NCBI GenBank assembly: GCA_002694885.1
Contig: NZNM01000114.1
Coordinates: 1-64,000, forward strand
Reading direction: 5' to 3'
DNA length: 64,000 nt
From: Opitutaceae bacterium
GTDB lineage: Bacteria > Verrucomicrobiota > Verrucomicrobiia > Opitutales > Opitutaceae
Position numbers and translations under genes: made by a program. The notes under the pieces are model-generated. The model was not told the DNA's origin, did not search any database, and saw nothing but the letters and a program-made list of their open reading frames with translations. Numbering within the stretch: the stretch's first letter is position 1; the number at the start of each line of letters is the position of its first letter. Below, in pieces: positions 17,749-25,944 of the stretch.

Positions 17749-18867
17749 TTAATCGAATAGGGTTTTGAACGCGTTATTCCAGGAAAATGACTGCGACCAT
17801 TCGCGGCTTTTAACCCCCATTTTTTCTCTAACAACTGAATCCTCGATTAGTTTCGCGAGCGCCTTAACAAGAGAGGAATCATCGTCCGGAGCGACGAGAA
17901 TCCCGTTTTCGCCATGGTGAACCGCGTCCTCGACCCCGCCGACCCGGTTAGCGATGATCGGCAATCCGTGCGCGGCTGCCTCCAGGTATACAAGCCCGAA
18001 TCCTTCGATGCTATTTCGATAGGGGATACTAGTCATAGCGAAAATATCTGATCGCCCATATAGCTCGTGTAACCGATCATTGGTAATATCCCCATAGAAC
18101 GTGATTTCGTAATCCTCCTTTTCAGCCAAGTCGCGAAGCCGGTCGCCAAACCCGTTTTTGTTTCCGGATCCGACGATTCCCAATTCCAAATTGGATTTCA
18201 AATTTTCTGGCAGCTGACCGATGGCGGCTATCAAGCGATCTTGCCCTTTCCTTGGATGGAGTCGCCCGACCGTGAGAATTCGACAGCGCTTTGTCCTCTC
18301 GCTCGTAAATGAGGCTGGGTTCTGGAAATCGGATCTCAGGGCGCCGTGGGTAATGACGGTCTTCTTCGCCGCGATTGGAAATTTTTCGGCTAGGAGATTG
18401 CTTGTGAACTCTGAAGGAACGCTGATGCGATTGGCCAATCGCAAAACGGGTTTGATGGAAGCGCGAGTTAGCGGATTTGACGAGAACGTGTTTATTTCCG
18501 ACCCGTGTAGCGTGATAGCCAGTTTTTCTGGTTGAAATAGGTTAGCGAAAACTAGGGGACGTAGAGCAAGGATGGGACCTGGATCTGTAATGTATACGAT
18601 TGATTCTGAGAGTCTTTTTCGCTCCCGATAGCACTCGGTCGCCATTCTGTACTGGCAGCTAATATCTTGAGAACCTCTTAGGTCGAGGCGTCGGACGTTA
18701 AAAGGGAATCGAGAATCATCGCAGGTTTGGCAGGAGGGAGCCCAAACCTCGATCTGGTTGCCCAGTTGAGATCCCGCTATCGCCATTTCTTCCGTAAAAG
18801 TGGCGATCCCACCTTTTGTCGGGGCGAATTCGTGGGTTAGAACGATTATAGGGAGGTCAATCGGCAT
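17749..18867 (-). CDS. Glycosyltransferase family 4 (GT-B)
   Basis: 372 residues. The N-terminal half begins with LTHEFAPTKGGIATFTEEMA, the usual GT4 acceptor-domain glycine-rich start. The C-terminal half has ILTVGRLHPRKGQDRLIAAI and the donor-binding EX7E-type segment (SIEGFGLVYLEAAAHGLPIIANRVGGVEDAV). It is a retaining nucleotide-sugar-dependent transferase, cytoplasmic or membrane-peripheral. Such genes act in LPS, exopolysaccharide or glycolipid synthesis; with only a thioesterase beside it the product cannot be named. The start ATG at 18867 fits the family. Confidence 0.9.
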   Translation of the reverse strand: MPIDLPIIVLTHEFAPTKGGIATFTEEMAIAGSQLGNQIEVWAPSCQTCDDSRFPFNVRRLDLRGSQDISCQYRMATECYRERKRLSESIVYITDPGPILALRPLVFANLFQPEKLAITLHGSEINTFSSNPLTRASIKPVLRLANRISVPSEFTSNLLAEKFPIAAKKTVITHGALRSDFQNPASFTSERTKRCRILTVGRLHPRKGQDRLIAAIGQLPENLKSNLELGIVGSGNKNGFGDRLRDLAEKEDYEITFYGDITNDRLHELYGRSDIFAMTSIPYRNSIEGFGLVYLEAAAHGLPIIANRVGGVEDAVHHGENGILVAPDDDSSLVKALAKLIEDSVVREKMGVKSREWSQSFSWNNAFKTLFD

Positions 18868-19091
18868 CGCTGAAGCGTCACTCGAATTTGAGTCGGGCTT
18901 AAAGAAAGACTGTAATGGGGAGAATGGTTGAATTGGAAAGCTTCGAAATCGCTTTCGATTGCCTGAGCATCAGTCGCAGCGAGCGCCTGGGGGAGGGATA
19001 CTAGTGGAGGAATGCCTGACATCCAATTTGATTATCGTTCCAATGTTTATGATTTACAAAATTGAAACACAGACCTTTGCTAGCAGCAACA

Positions 19092-20027
19092 ATGTCAAAC
19101 CAGACAACTACCGAGACTGAAATCGCAGGAGCGCGGGCATCTGGAAGCGAGGAATTGCTTCGATACACTCTGAAACGCTGCTCTCCGGAAACGCTTGAAG
19201 CGGCCTTGAAATACAGGGCGACTGGCGACGTGTCCTTGGTTCCCGTTGTCGTTTTGGGAATCGTCGAGCGTTTTTTAGACCCGGACGTAGTAGGCAAGCT
19301 GCGCAGTGGGGATGATTCTGTCCGCTTCATGGACGACCTGGGAATGGATTCGCTGACAATGATCGAAGCGATCATGATGGTTGAAGAATCATTGGGCGTT
19401 TCTATTAAAAACGAGGAACTTTTGGACCTTCGCACGCTCGGCGACTTGAAGTCGTTCATTGAGGAGAAGGTCACGGGTCACTCCAGCGGAGAATCGAGCG
19501 ATTTCTACTCTATTGAGAAAGTGGCTGCTGTGATGCCGCAACAAGAGCCGTTCTTGTTTCTTGAGCAGGCCAATTTGTCGGGTCCTTCTGCTGAAGGGAA
19601 ATACACGATTTCGGGTAATGAAGCGTTTTTAGAAGGCCATTTTAAAGGGAATCCTGTTTTTCCTGCATCGATCATGCTTGAAGCGCTTGGCCAATTGGCA
19701 GTTTTCGCGCTACTCAAAAATCCGCCGGAAGAAATCGAGTCAGCTATCGATATGACGGAGGTCTACTTTACAGGTGTTGATGGTGTTCGGTGCCACCGCG
19801 TTTGCCGACCCGGTGAAGTCCTGGATTTGAGCATAAGAGTGAAGCGCGTGCGTGAACCTTTGGCAGTTTTTTCAGGGCAGATTTCAGTCGGAGGAGAAAA
19901 GGCGGTCGTCGCTGAGGAGATAACGCTAGCATTTAAGCCTGTCGATCAGCAATCGAATGGCACCGGTCCCAATATCAACGGTGTGGGTGGTCACGGCTCA
20001 GTAGATTCTTCGAGAAACGGAAACTGA
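19092..20027 (+). CDS. Acyl carrier protein fused to FabZ/FabA-type dehydratase
   Basis: 311 residues from the ATG at 19092. Residues ~45-130 are an acyl carrier domain with the phosphopantetheine site DDLGMDSLTMIEA (Ser ~87) and a following EESLGVSI helix. A short linker (SSGESSDFYS) leads to a hotdog dehydratase, ~140-290, with MPQQEPFLFLE and the active-site segment EGHFKGNPVFPASIMLEALGQ (His ~183, Glu ~197). Free FabZ has GHFPGxPVxPG, so the loop is altered but both catalytic residues are kept. The C-terminal ~25 residues are Asn/Gly/Ser-rich and disordered. The next gene is a ketosynthase, so this looks like a dedicated fatty-acid or polyene module rather than housekeeping FAS. Confidence 0.85.
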   Translation: MSNQTTTETEIAGARASGSEELLRYTLKRCSPETLEAALKYRATGDVSLVPVVVLGIVERFLDPDVVGKLRSGDDSVRFMDDLGMDSLTMIEAIMMVEESLGVSIKNEELLDLRTLGDLKSFIEEKVTGHSSGESSDFYSIEKVAAVMPQQEPFLFLEQANLSGPSAEGKYTISGNEAFLEGHFKGNPVFPASIMLEALGQLAVFALLKNPPEEIESAIDMTEVYFTGVDGVRCHRVCRPGEVLDLSIRVKRVREPLAVFSGQISVGGEKAVVAEEITLAFKPVDQQSNGTGPNINGVGGHGSVDSSRNGN

Positions 20028-20172
20028 TTGGTTTACCAGTCCTGTTTCCTATGGGGCGCCTTGGATCTGGTTGAGGGATCTGCCCAGGTCGCTAGGATGG
20101 AATTCTAGACTTGGATTTGTCGGGCATTTTTCAATGCTTTGAGCGGATGGGCCTTTGCTCGTTTAGCGCTTC

Positions 20173-21450
20173 ATGGAACGAAAACGCGTATTCATCACAG
20201 GATTAGGTATCGTAAGCGGAATAGGCAACGATCTCAAGAGCGTTGCCGCAAGCCTTCGTTCGCTCGAGCATGGTTTCAGCGTTTTTCCTGCGTATTCTCC
20301 TTATGAGGACGATGATAGTGGAGCGGTAAAATTGGTTTCCTCTCCTGGTGGATTCGAGGTCGATTCGCTTGATTTTGAAGATTGGACTTATCCCTCGGAG
20401 TACCGAATACGCCGAGAAGAGCTCCGTGGCCTGGCGCCGCATGGTCTTTATGCCTACTGCGCTATGAAGCAGGCGATAGGGGATGCCTCATTGGACGAAG
20501 ACGAAGTGTCCAACATCACTACGGGTATCTACACGGCTTCCGGTGGATCGACTCGGATGATTTACAGCAATATTCAGCGAATGCGGGAATTAGGTCCGAT
20601 GCGCTGTTCGCCTACGGGTATTGTATCCTCGATCTCGGGCACTCTCAGTTTTAACTTAGTCGCCATTTTCAAAATCTTGGGGAATTCGAGCGGATTTTCA
20701 TCCGCTTGCGCGTCTTCTGGGCACGCGCTGGGATTCGCTTACGATGACATTGCTTTGGGGCGTCAGGACCGAATGTTCGTTGCGGCAGGTGAAGATGTTA
20801 ATTATGAAAGTGTCGTTCCCTTTACTGGAATGCGGGCGTTGTCTTTAGAGCGAGATCCGGGGAGGGCATCTTGCCCATTCGATAAATCTCGCAATGGATT
20901 CGTGAGCGCTGGAGGGGCGGCTGTATTAGTATTGGAAAGCGAAGACGAAGTTGCGAGAAGGGGGTCAACTCCCTATGCAGAGCTTGCTGGTTGGGGCCAA
21001 GCGAGCGATGGCCATAATGTCGCGATTTCCCATCCTGAAGGCCGGGGATTGGTCAGGGCGATGGAGCTTGCCTTCAGTTCGGCGGATGTGAAACCGAATG
21101 ACATCGATTATATCAATGCTCATGCTACATCGACGATTATTGGCGACGCGAGTGAAGGCAAAGCGATCCAGGAAGTTTTTGGCGAGGCTCGCGGGCTTCC
21201 AAAAATAAGTAGCACCAAAGCCATTACTGGGCACGGCTTGAGTTTGGCCAGCGCTATGGAAGGAGCGATTGTTTCCCTGGCGATGAAGGAAGGATTCACT
21301 CCTGGTTCGGCTCATATCGAAGAACTCGACCCCGTTTTTGGAGATCTCAATATCATTAGAGATACGGAAATGGTAAGCCCAGAGTGCGCGTTGAGCAATA
21401 GCAGCGGTTTTGGCGGAGCGAACGTAGCCCTCGTATTCAAAAAACCTTGA
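20173..21450 (+). CDS. Beta-ketoacyl-ACP synthase (FabF/FabB-like)
   Basis: 425 residues. The Cys-His-His triad is intact: Cys179 in SSACASSGHALG, His317 in NAHATSTIIGD, and Lys349/His354 in SSTKAITGHGLS. The glycine-rich C-terminal loop NSSGFGGANVALVF is present. It elongates an ACP-bound chain by decarboxylative condensation, presumably using the ACP domain encoded 145 bp upstream. The N-terminal half is more divergent than in housekeeping FabF (an insert around residues 40-85). The 3' end is 10 bp from convergent recD2. Confidence 0.9.
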   Translation: MERKRVFITGLGIVSGIGNDLKSVAASLRSLEHGFSVFPAYSPYEDDDSGAVKLVSSPGGFEVDSLDFEDWTYPSEYRIRREELRGLAPHGLYAYCAMKQAIGDASLDEDEVSNITTGIYTASGGSTRMIYSNIQRMRELGPMRCSPTGIVSSISGTLSFNLVAIFKILGNSSGFSSACASSGHALGFAYDDIALGRQDRMFVAAGEDVNYESVVPFTGMRALSLERDPGRASCPFDKSRNGFVSAGGAAVLVLESEDEVARRGSTPYAELAGWGQASDGHNVAISHPEGRGLVRAMELAFSSADVKPNDIDYINAHATSTIIGDASEGKAIQEVFGEARGLPKISSTKAITGHGLSLASAMEGAIVSLAMKEGFTPGSAHIEELDPVFGDLNIIRDTEMVSPECALSNSSGFGGANVALVFKKP

Positions 21451-21460
21451 TTTCGAAAAG

Positions 21461-23650
21461 CTAGATTGCGGTTAGCCGCTCTTTTAGCAATGTTCTCCTC
21501 GTTTTCGATTCGCTATTGCGTACAGCCATAGCAAACGCGGCAGGATCCCCTATGATGATCGCCTTTTTGCGTCCGCGAGTTACAGCTGTGTAAATCAGGT
21601 TTCGTTGGAGCATCATAAAGTGGGCCTTAAGTAAGGGTATTATCACTACTGGATACTCGCTGCCCTGGGATTTATGTATGCTGACAGCGTAGGCGAGTGC
21701 CAAATCCAGCAAATCCGTCTTTTGATATTGGATGATACGCCTATCGAAATCGACACAGAGGGACCCGTCTTCTGGTTGCGCGGATTCGATGATTCCAATA
21801 TCGCCATTGAATACGCCGAGATCGTAGTTGTTGCGATTCTGGATGACCTTATCGCCTACTTTTAATTCCGATCCTCCAAATCTAATCAATGATGTTTGTC
21901 GATTGATTTTGGATTGAAGAATTGTATTCAGATTCCCAACTCCTGATTCGCCGCGATGCATAGGCGTCAAAACTTGACTTTGGCTTACCGGGTCTAGCGA
22001 TAGGGCGCTTCCAACGAACTGCTCGCATACTTCCACAACTTTTGCAGCGCAATCCGATTGGTCGATGGCCCGAAGAAATTGAAAATCCTCGTTCGGATCT
22101 AGATGAGCCGGGGTGTCGACCGGTTCAGGTAGAGCGGCTATACCGTGGTTTATGGAATGAGCATAGCGTACGATACTGCTTTTCTTGGATTGCCGGAATA
22201 TCCGGTCTAGGCGGGTTACAGACACTCGTTGGCAATTGATGACGTCTTTTAGAACATTTCCAGAACCAACTGAAGGGAGCTGATCGACGTCTCCGACGAG
22301 CAGCAAGTGGCAGCTATTTGGGATTGCCTGGCAGAGGCTCGAGGCGATTCGCGTATCCAACATGGACGACTCGTCCACAATTACGAATTGAGCGTTGAGA
22401 GGCTTTGACTCGGTCACTGTGAAAGCTCCAGCGGCGGGATCGAATTTCAGCAACCTATGAATGGTTTGAGCAAAGGCTCTGGCCGATTCGCCTAGTCGTT
22501 GGGCAGCCCTGCCGGTTGGAGCGGCCAATACCGGATTCACCTTTTTCGCTTTCAGAATGCTGACAATAGCTCGCAGGATAGTCGTTTTTCCAGTTCCTGG
22601 CCCTCCCGTAATCACCGAAATCTTGTTGTTGAGGGCAGTTCGAATGGCTTCTTTTTGTTGATCGGCGAAATCGAAACCCGCTTTTTCTTCCGCCCATTCA
22701 ATCGCCCGTTCGGTTTTGATAGAAGGCAACTCGCTACCGCTTTCTAGGAGCCGCTGAACTGCCCTGGCAATCCGTGTCTCGGCTGAGTTCGTATAGGGCA
22801 ATTGGCAGTAAGGCTCCCCGGCACGAAGCTCAATGCAATCCAATGATCGACTTTCAATTACCCGCTTTATACCCGTGATCGCGGTGGCTTCATCGATTTC
22901 CAATTTTTCAGCGACAAATGTCGCAAGTTCTGCTCGAGGCCAGGCGGTGTGCCCGTCGTCTTGGATCTCGTGCATCACAAATTCGATTCCAGCATCGACA
23001 CGCCTTTCACTCTCGTTGCCGAGTCCCATATTCAAGGCGATCCGATCGCATGTTTTGAAGCCAATGCCTCGTATGTCACGAGCGAGCCGGAAAGGATTCT
23101 CCTTAATCAGATCGATGGCGACGAATCCCAGCTCTTTGTGGATCTTCAGAGTTTGCGTGGGAGTGACTCCGTAGGGGGTGAGAAATAGCGATAAATCTCG
23201 GATATGGCTTTGCTCATCCCAAGCTTCTTTGATTGCCTTTGCGCGCTGTCTCCCGATTCCCCCAACCTCCTGCAATTTGGCAGACTCTTCGGAGATGATT
23301 TTCAAAGTGGATTCGCCAAATCGGTCGACAATCCTATCCGCTAGCCCTTTGGAAACCCCTTTTACAAGCCCGCTTCCTAGGTATTTGCGAATCCCGTACA
23401 CGCTAGCCGGCAACGCTGAATCGAATTGGAGGGCTTTAAACTGAGCGCCGTGAACCGGGTGCTTAGACCAGTTGCCGCGAAGTCTCAGCGTTTCCCCGCA
23501 TTGAACGCCGGGAAGCTTTCCAACTACGGTAACCGATTCTTTGGAATTCTCCGGTCGAAGATCGGCAATCAGGAAACCGTCATCTTCATTTGAATACTTG
23601 ATACGTTCGAGCACGCCGCGAAGGCTGTCGCTGGCAGGTTGGCTGGGCAC
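21461..23650 (-). CDS. recD2: ATP-dependent DNA helicase, RecD2 type
   Basis: 729 residues, the usual RecD2 length. The N-terminal ~300 residues carry the OB-like and helix-hairpin-helix region (LQEVGGIGRQRAKAIKEAW, DIRGIGFKTCDRIALNMGL). The helicase core shows Walker A (ITGGPGTGKTTILRAI), motif II (VIVDESSMLD), motif III (LLLVGDVDQLPSVGSGNVL), motif V (ALAYAVSIHKSQGSEYPVVI) and motif VI (IYTAVTRGRKKAII). It is an SF1B 5'-3' helicase in repair, acting without RecBC. The downstream HAD gene lies 3 bp upstream in coding order on the same strand, so the two are likely transcribed together. Confidence 0.92.
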   Translation of the reverse strand: MPSQPASDSLRGVLERIKYSNEDDGFLIADLRPENSKESVTVVGKLPGVQCGETLRLRGNWSKHPVHGAQFKALQFDSALPASVYGIRKYLGSGLVKGVSKGLADRIVDRFGESTLKIISEESAKLQEVGGIGRQRAKAIKEAWDEQSHIRDLSLFLTPYGVTPTQTLKIHKELGFVAIDLIKENPFRLARDIRGIGFKTCDRIALNMGLGNESERRVDAGIEFVMHEIQDDGHTAWPRAELATFVAEKLEIDEATAITGIKRVIESRSLDCIELRAGEPYCQLPYTNSAETRIARAVQRLLESGSELPSIKTERAIEWAEEKAGFDFADQQKEAIRTALNNKISVITGGPGTGKTTILRAIVSILKAKKVNPVLAAPTGRAAQRLGESARAFAQTIHRLLKFDPAAGAFTVTESKPLNAQFVIVDESSMLDTRIASSLCQAIPNSCHLLLVGDVDQLPSVGSGNVLKDVINCQRVSVTRLDRIFRQSKKSSIVRYAHSINHGIAALPEPVDTPAHLDPNEDFQFLRAIDQSDCAAKVVEVCEQFVGSALSLDPVSQSQVLTPMHRGESGVGNLNTILQSKINRQTSLIRFGGSELKVGDKVIQNRNNYDLGVFNGDIGIIESAQPEDGSLCVDFDRRIIQYQKTDLLDLALAYAVSIHKSQGSEYPVVIIPLLKAHFMMLQRNLIYTAVTRGRKKAIIIGDPAAFAMAVRNSESKTRRTLLKERLTAI

Positions 23651-23653
23651 AAG

Positions 23654-24340
23654 TCAATCGAATATCGATTTCATGAGCTCTGGCAAGCCATCGAAAACGC
23701 AATCGGCGTTCGCTGCAACAAGCTCCTCTTTAGAATGCGAGCCTGTCGCGACGCAGAAGCTCTTCATTCCCACACATTTCGCGGACTCTATATCGAAAGG
23801 GGAGTCGCCTATGAGAATGGACTCGCTCGAACATGAATTCAGCTGTTGTAGAGCGTATTTCGAGAGTTCCGGTTGAGGCTTGCGAAACTCCGTGTCGCCA
23901 GCACCAAGAATCAGGGAAAAGGACTCGTGTAATTCGAGCGAACGCATTATGTTTCGCGTAGGGTCTCCGCTCTTGTTCGTGAATACAGCCAACTTGAAAT
24001 TGCGACGACCCAGTTCCTCGATAAGCTCTCTGGCTCCATCTAGTAGTCGGACGCCTTCTAAATGGATTTCGTCAAACCTTTTGGTCCAATGCTTTTTGGC
24101 TGCCTCGACAGAATCTTCGTCAAAAAAGCTCTTAATCGTTACTGGCATGGACCCGCCAACCGCGCGCTTCACCTCGTCATAGGTAGGAGGGGTTTTGCCC
24201 AGAGCTTTTGCTGCGTATTCGTAGCAGCGGAAAATGGTTTCGAAATGATCGACGAGTGTTCCGTCCATGTCGAAGAGCACGGTAGAAATCCCTGTAAGGC
24301 TGGCTTGGTTTGGAAATTGGTTCACTAGTGCATGTTGCAT
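23654..24340 (-). CDS. HAD-family phosphatase (phosphoglycolate phosphatase-like)
   Basis: 228 residues from the ATG at 24340 (a TTG eight codons upstream also opens the frame). HAD motifs: I DMDGTLVDHFETI, II AVFTNKSGD, III with Lys in EFRKPQPELSKYAL, and IV LIGDSPFDIESAKCVG. A helical cap lies between motifs I and II, as in phosphoglycolate and pyrophosphate phosphatases (Gph/PpaX). Cytoplasmic; the substrate is not determinable. recD2 follows it after 3 bp on the same strand. Confidence 0.88.
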   Translation of the reverse strand: MQHALVNQFPNQASLTGISTVLFDMDGTLVDHFETIFRCYEYAAKALGKTPPTYDEVKRAVGGSMPVTIKSFFDEDSVEAAKKHWTKRFDEIHLEGVRLLDGARELIEELGRRNFKLAVFTNKSGDPTRNIMRSLELHESFSLILGAGDTEFRKPQPELSKYALQQLNSCSSESILIGDSPFDIESAKCVGMKSFCVATGSHSKEELVAANADCVFDGLPELMKSIFD

Positions 24341-25022
24341 CGGGTGTAATTTAAGCCGTTGCAACGAAATTCCCTAGATCGCGAGAGCGGCAAATATCTG
24401 AAAGCATCAGAGAATTAGACGGTCGAATTCCAAGCGGGAAGTCTTTGTTTGGTGGCTGCTACCTTTGTCCTGTGAATAACTTGCGAGTAATTTGGTAAAT
24501 TGCGCATTCAGAAGGGGTTTAAACCGGGTAGTTGTAACTTAGCCGTGGCATAGATCCAATCAATTGGGCTTCGAGTTGTAAAAAATTCTCAGATGGTGAA
24601 TTGAAACCCCAGCGACAATCTCCACGTTGGTAGCAGCGTTAGCTATTGGACCTGGTGGCCAAGTGACAAGAGCCTCCAATGGTGGTCAAAAATCGATATT
24701 TTGATTTTAACCATATTATATTCAGCAACTTATAATATACCAGCATGAGAATCTATTGATGACTCACCTAGAACTGAGCAAATTGTTGAGGATATCCCCC
24801 AGAATCCTTGACAGCAGAGGATGAATCCGGTGACACGAACTAGGGTACCAGGGAGGATCTTTTTTACAAATCGAAGATATAGATGCTGAAAATTTCCCGG
24901 AATAGTCGCGAAATCCGCTCGATAAGTGGCGGGAGTGTTAGTTCTTGTGAAGAATTCATTCCATTAGCGGCATTTACGGAACAAAGCGCCTTCGATATCA
25001 CGCTGCTATCGGTTATTAAGGT
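24341..25022. other. Intergenic region, 682 bp, with AT-rich hairpin
   Basis: No gene or RNA family recognised. The one structured item is an AT-rich inverted repeat, ATATTATA at 24713-24720 and TATAATAT at 24731-24738 with a 10-nt loop, in a locally AT-rich stretch. It could be a promoter cluster or a weak terminator. The rest shows no frame with protein-like composition. Confidence 0.4.
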
Positions 25023-25937
25023 ATGAGAATTGGCATCGTAGGTTCTGGGGCTGTGGGACTTTACTATGGCGCCAGATTGCAGCGCTCAGGACAGGATGTT
25101 CAGTTTCTTCTAAGGAGCGATTATCACGCGATTATGCGCAGTGGAATCCGTGTAAGGGCTTCGGACACCAGTTTTCAAGTCGGGGAAGTTAACGGATTCT
25201 TGGCTCCAGAAGAGATAGGCGAGGTGGATCTGATTATCGTTAGTGTGAAGTCCATTTCGAATCAGGATTTACCCAACTTACTGACGCCAATGCTCAAGAC
25301 GGGAACGATTATTGCGACATTCCAAAACGGGCTAGGGAACTACGAATTTTTGAAGTCGGCATTTCCGAAAAATCCTATTCTGGTCGGGGCTTGTTTCGTG
25401 TGCCTAAATCGAGTGGCCCCGGGCGTGGTAGAAAACTACTATCTAGGATCCGTTGTCTTGGGCGGTGATAAACTCGAGAGGGAAGCTTTCTCTAGTTCAG
25501 TTGCGGCTATAATGGAATCGGCTCGAATCCGATGCCGTGTGTCGGAGGATCTGCATCAGTTGCTTTGGGAGAAGCTCCTTTGGAATGTCCCGTTTAATGG
25601 TCTAGCTATTGCGGCTGGCGAAATCTCTACGGATCTAATTCTGTCTAGCGATGCCTTGCGCAATCTAGCTCGGGGATTGATGGAGGAAATCGTTTTGGGC
25701 GCGAAATCTCAGGGATTGGAAGTCGAAATAGAACTGATCGATCACCTCATCCAAGAAACGAGGTCAATGGGAGCGTACCGACCTTCTAGCCTGGTTGATT
25801 TTGTCGAGGGCAAGCCGGTGGAGCTAGAATCGATTTGGGGTGAGCCATTAAGGAGGGCGATGAGCTCTGGTGTCGAGCTGCCCAAATTGGAAACGCTTTA
25901 CCGATTGCTCAAAATCCTCTGCGAACGACAGGTTTAG
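25023..25937 (+). CDS. panE: 2-dehydropantoate 2-reductase
   Basis: 304 residues. N-terminal Rossmann loop GIVGSGAVGLYYGARL (4-19), the NADP-binding IIVSVKS and TFQNGLGN segments, and the C-terminal helical domain with the catalytic Lys in LLWEKLLWNVPFNGLA and the ESIWGEPL region. It reduces ketopantoate to pantoate in coenzyme A synthesis. Some ApbA/PanE-family proteins act on other 2-keto acids, so the substrate is likely but not certain. Monocistronic; it ends 7 bp from convergent purA. Confidence 0.88.
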   Translation: MRIGIVGSGAVGLYYGARLQRSGQDVQFLLRSDYHAIMRSGIRVRASDTSFQVGEVNGFLAPEEIGEVDLIIVSVKSISNQDLPNLLTPMLKTGTIIATFQNGLGNYEFLKSAFPKNPILVGACFVCLNRVAPGVVENYYLGSVVLGGDKLEREAFSSSVAAIMESARIRCRVSEDLHQLLWEKLLWNVPFNGLAIAAGEISTDLILSSDALRNLARGLMEEIVLGAKSQGLEVEIELIDHLIQETRSMGAYRPSSLVDFVEGKPVELESIWGEPLRRAMSSGVELPKLETLYRLLKILCERQV

Positions 25938-25944
25938 GTATCTT

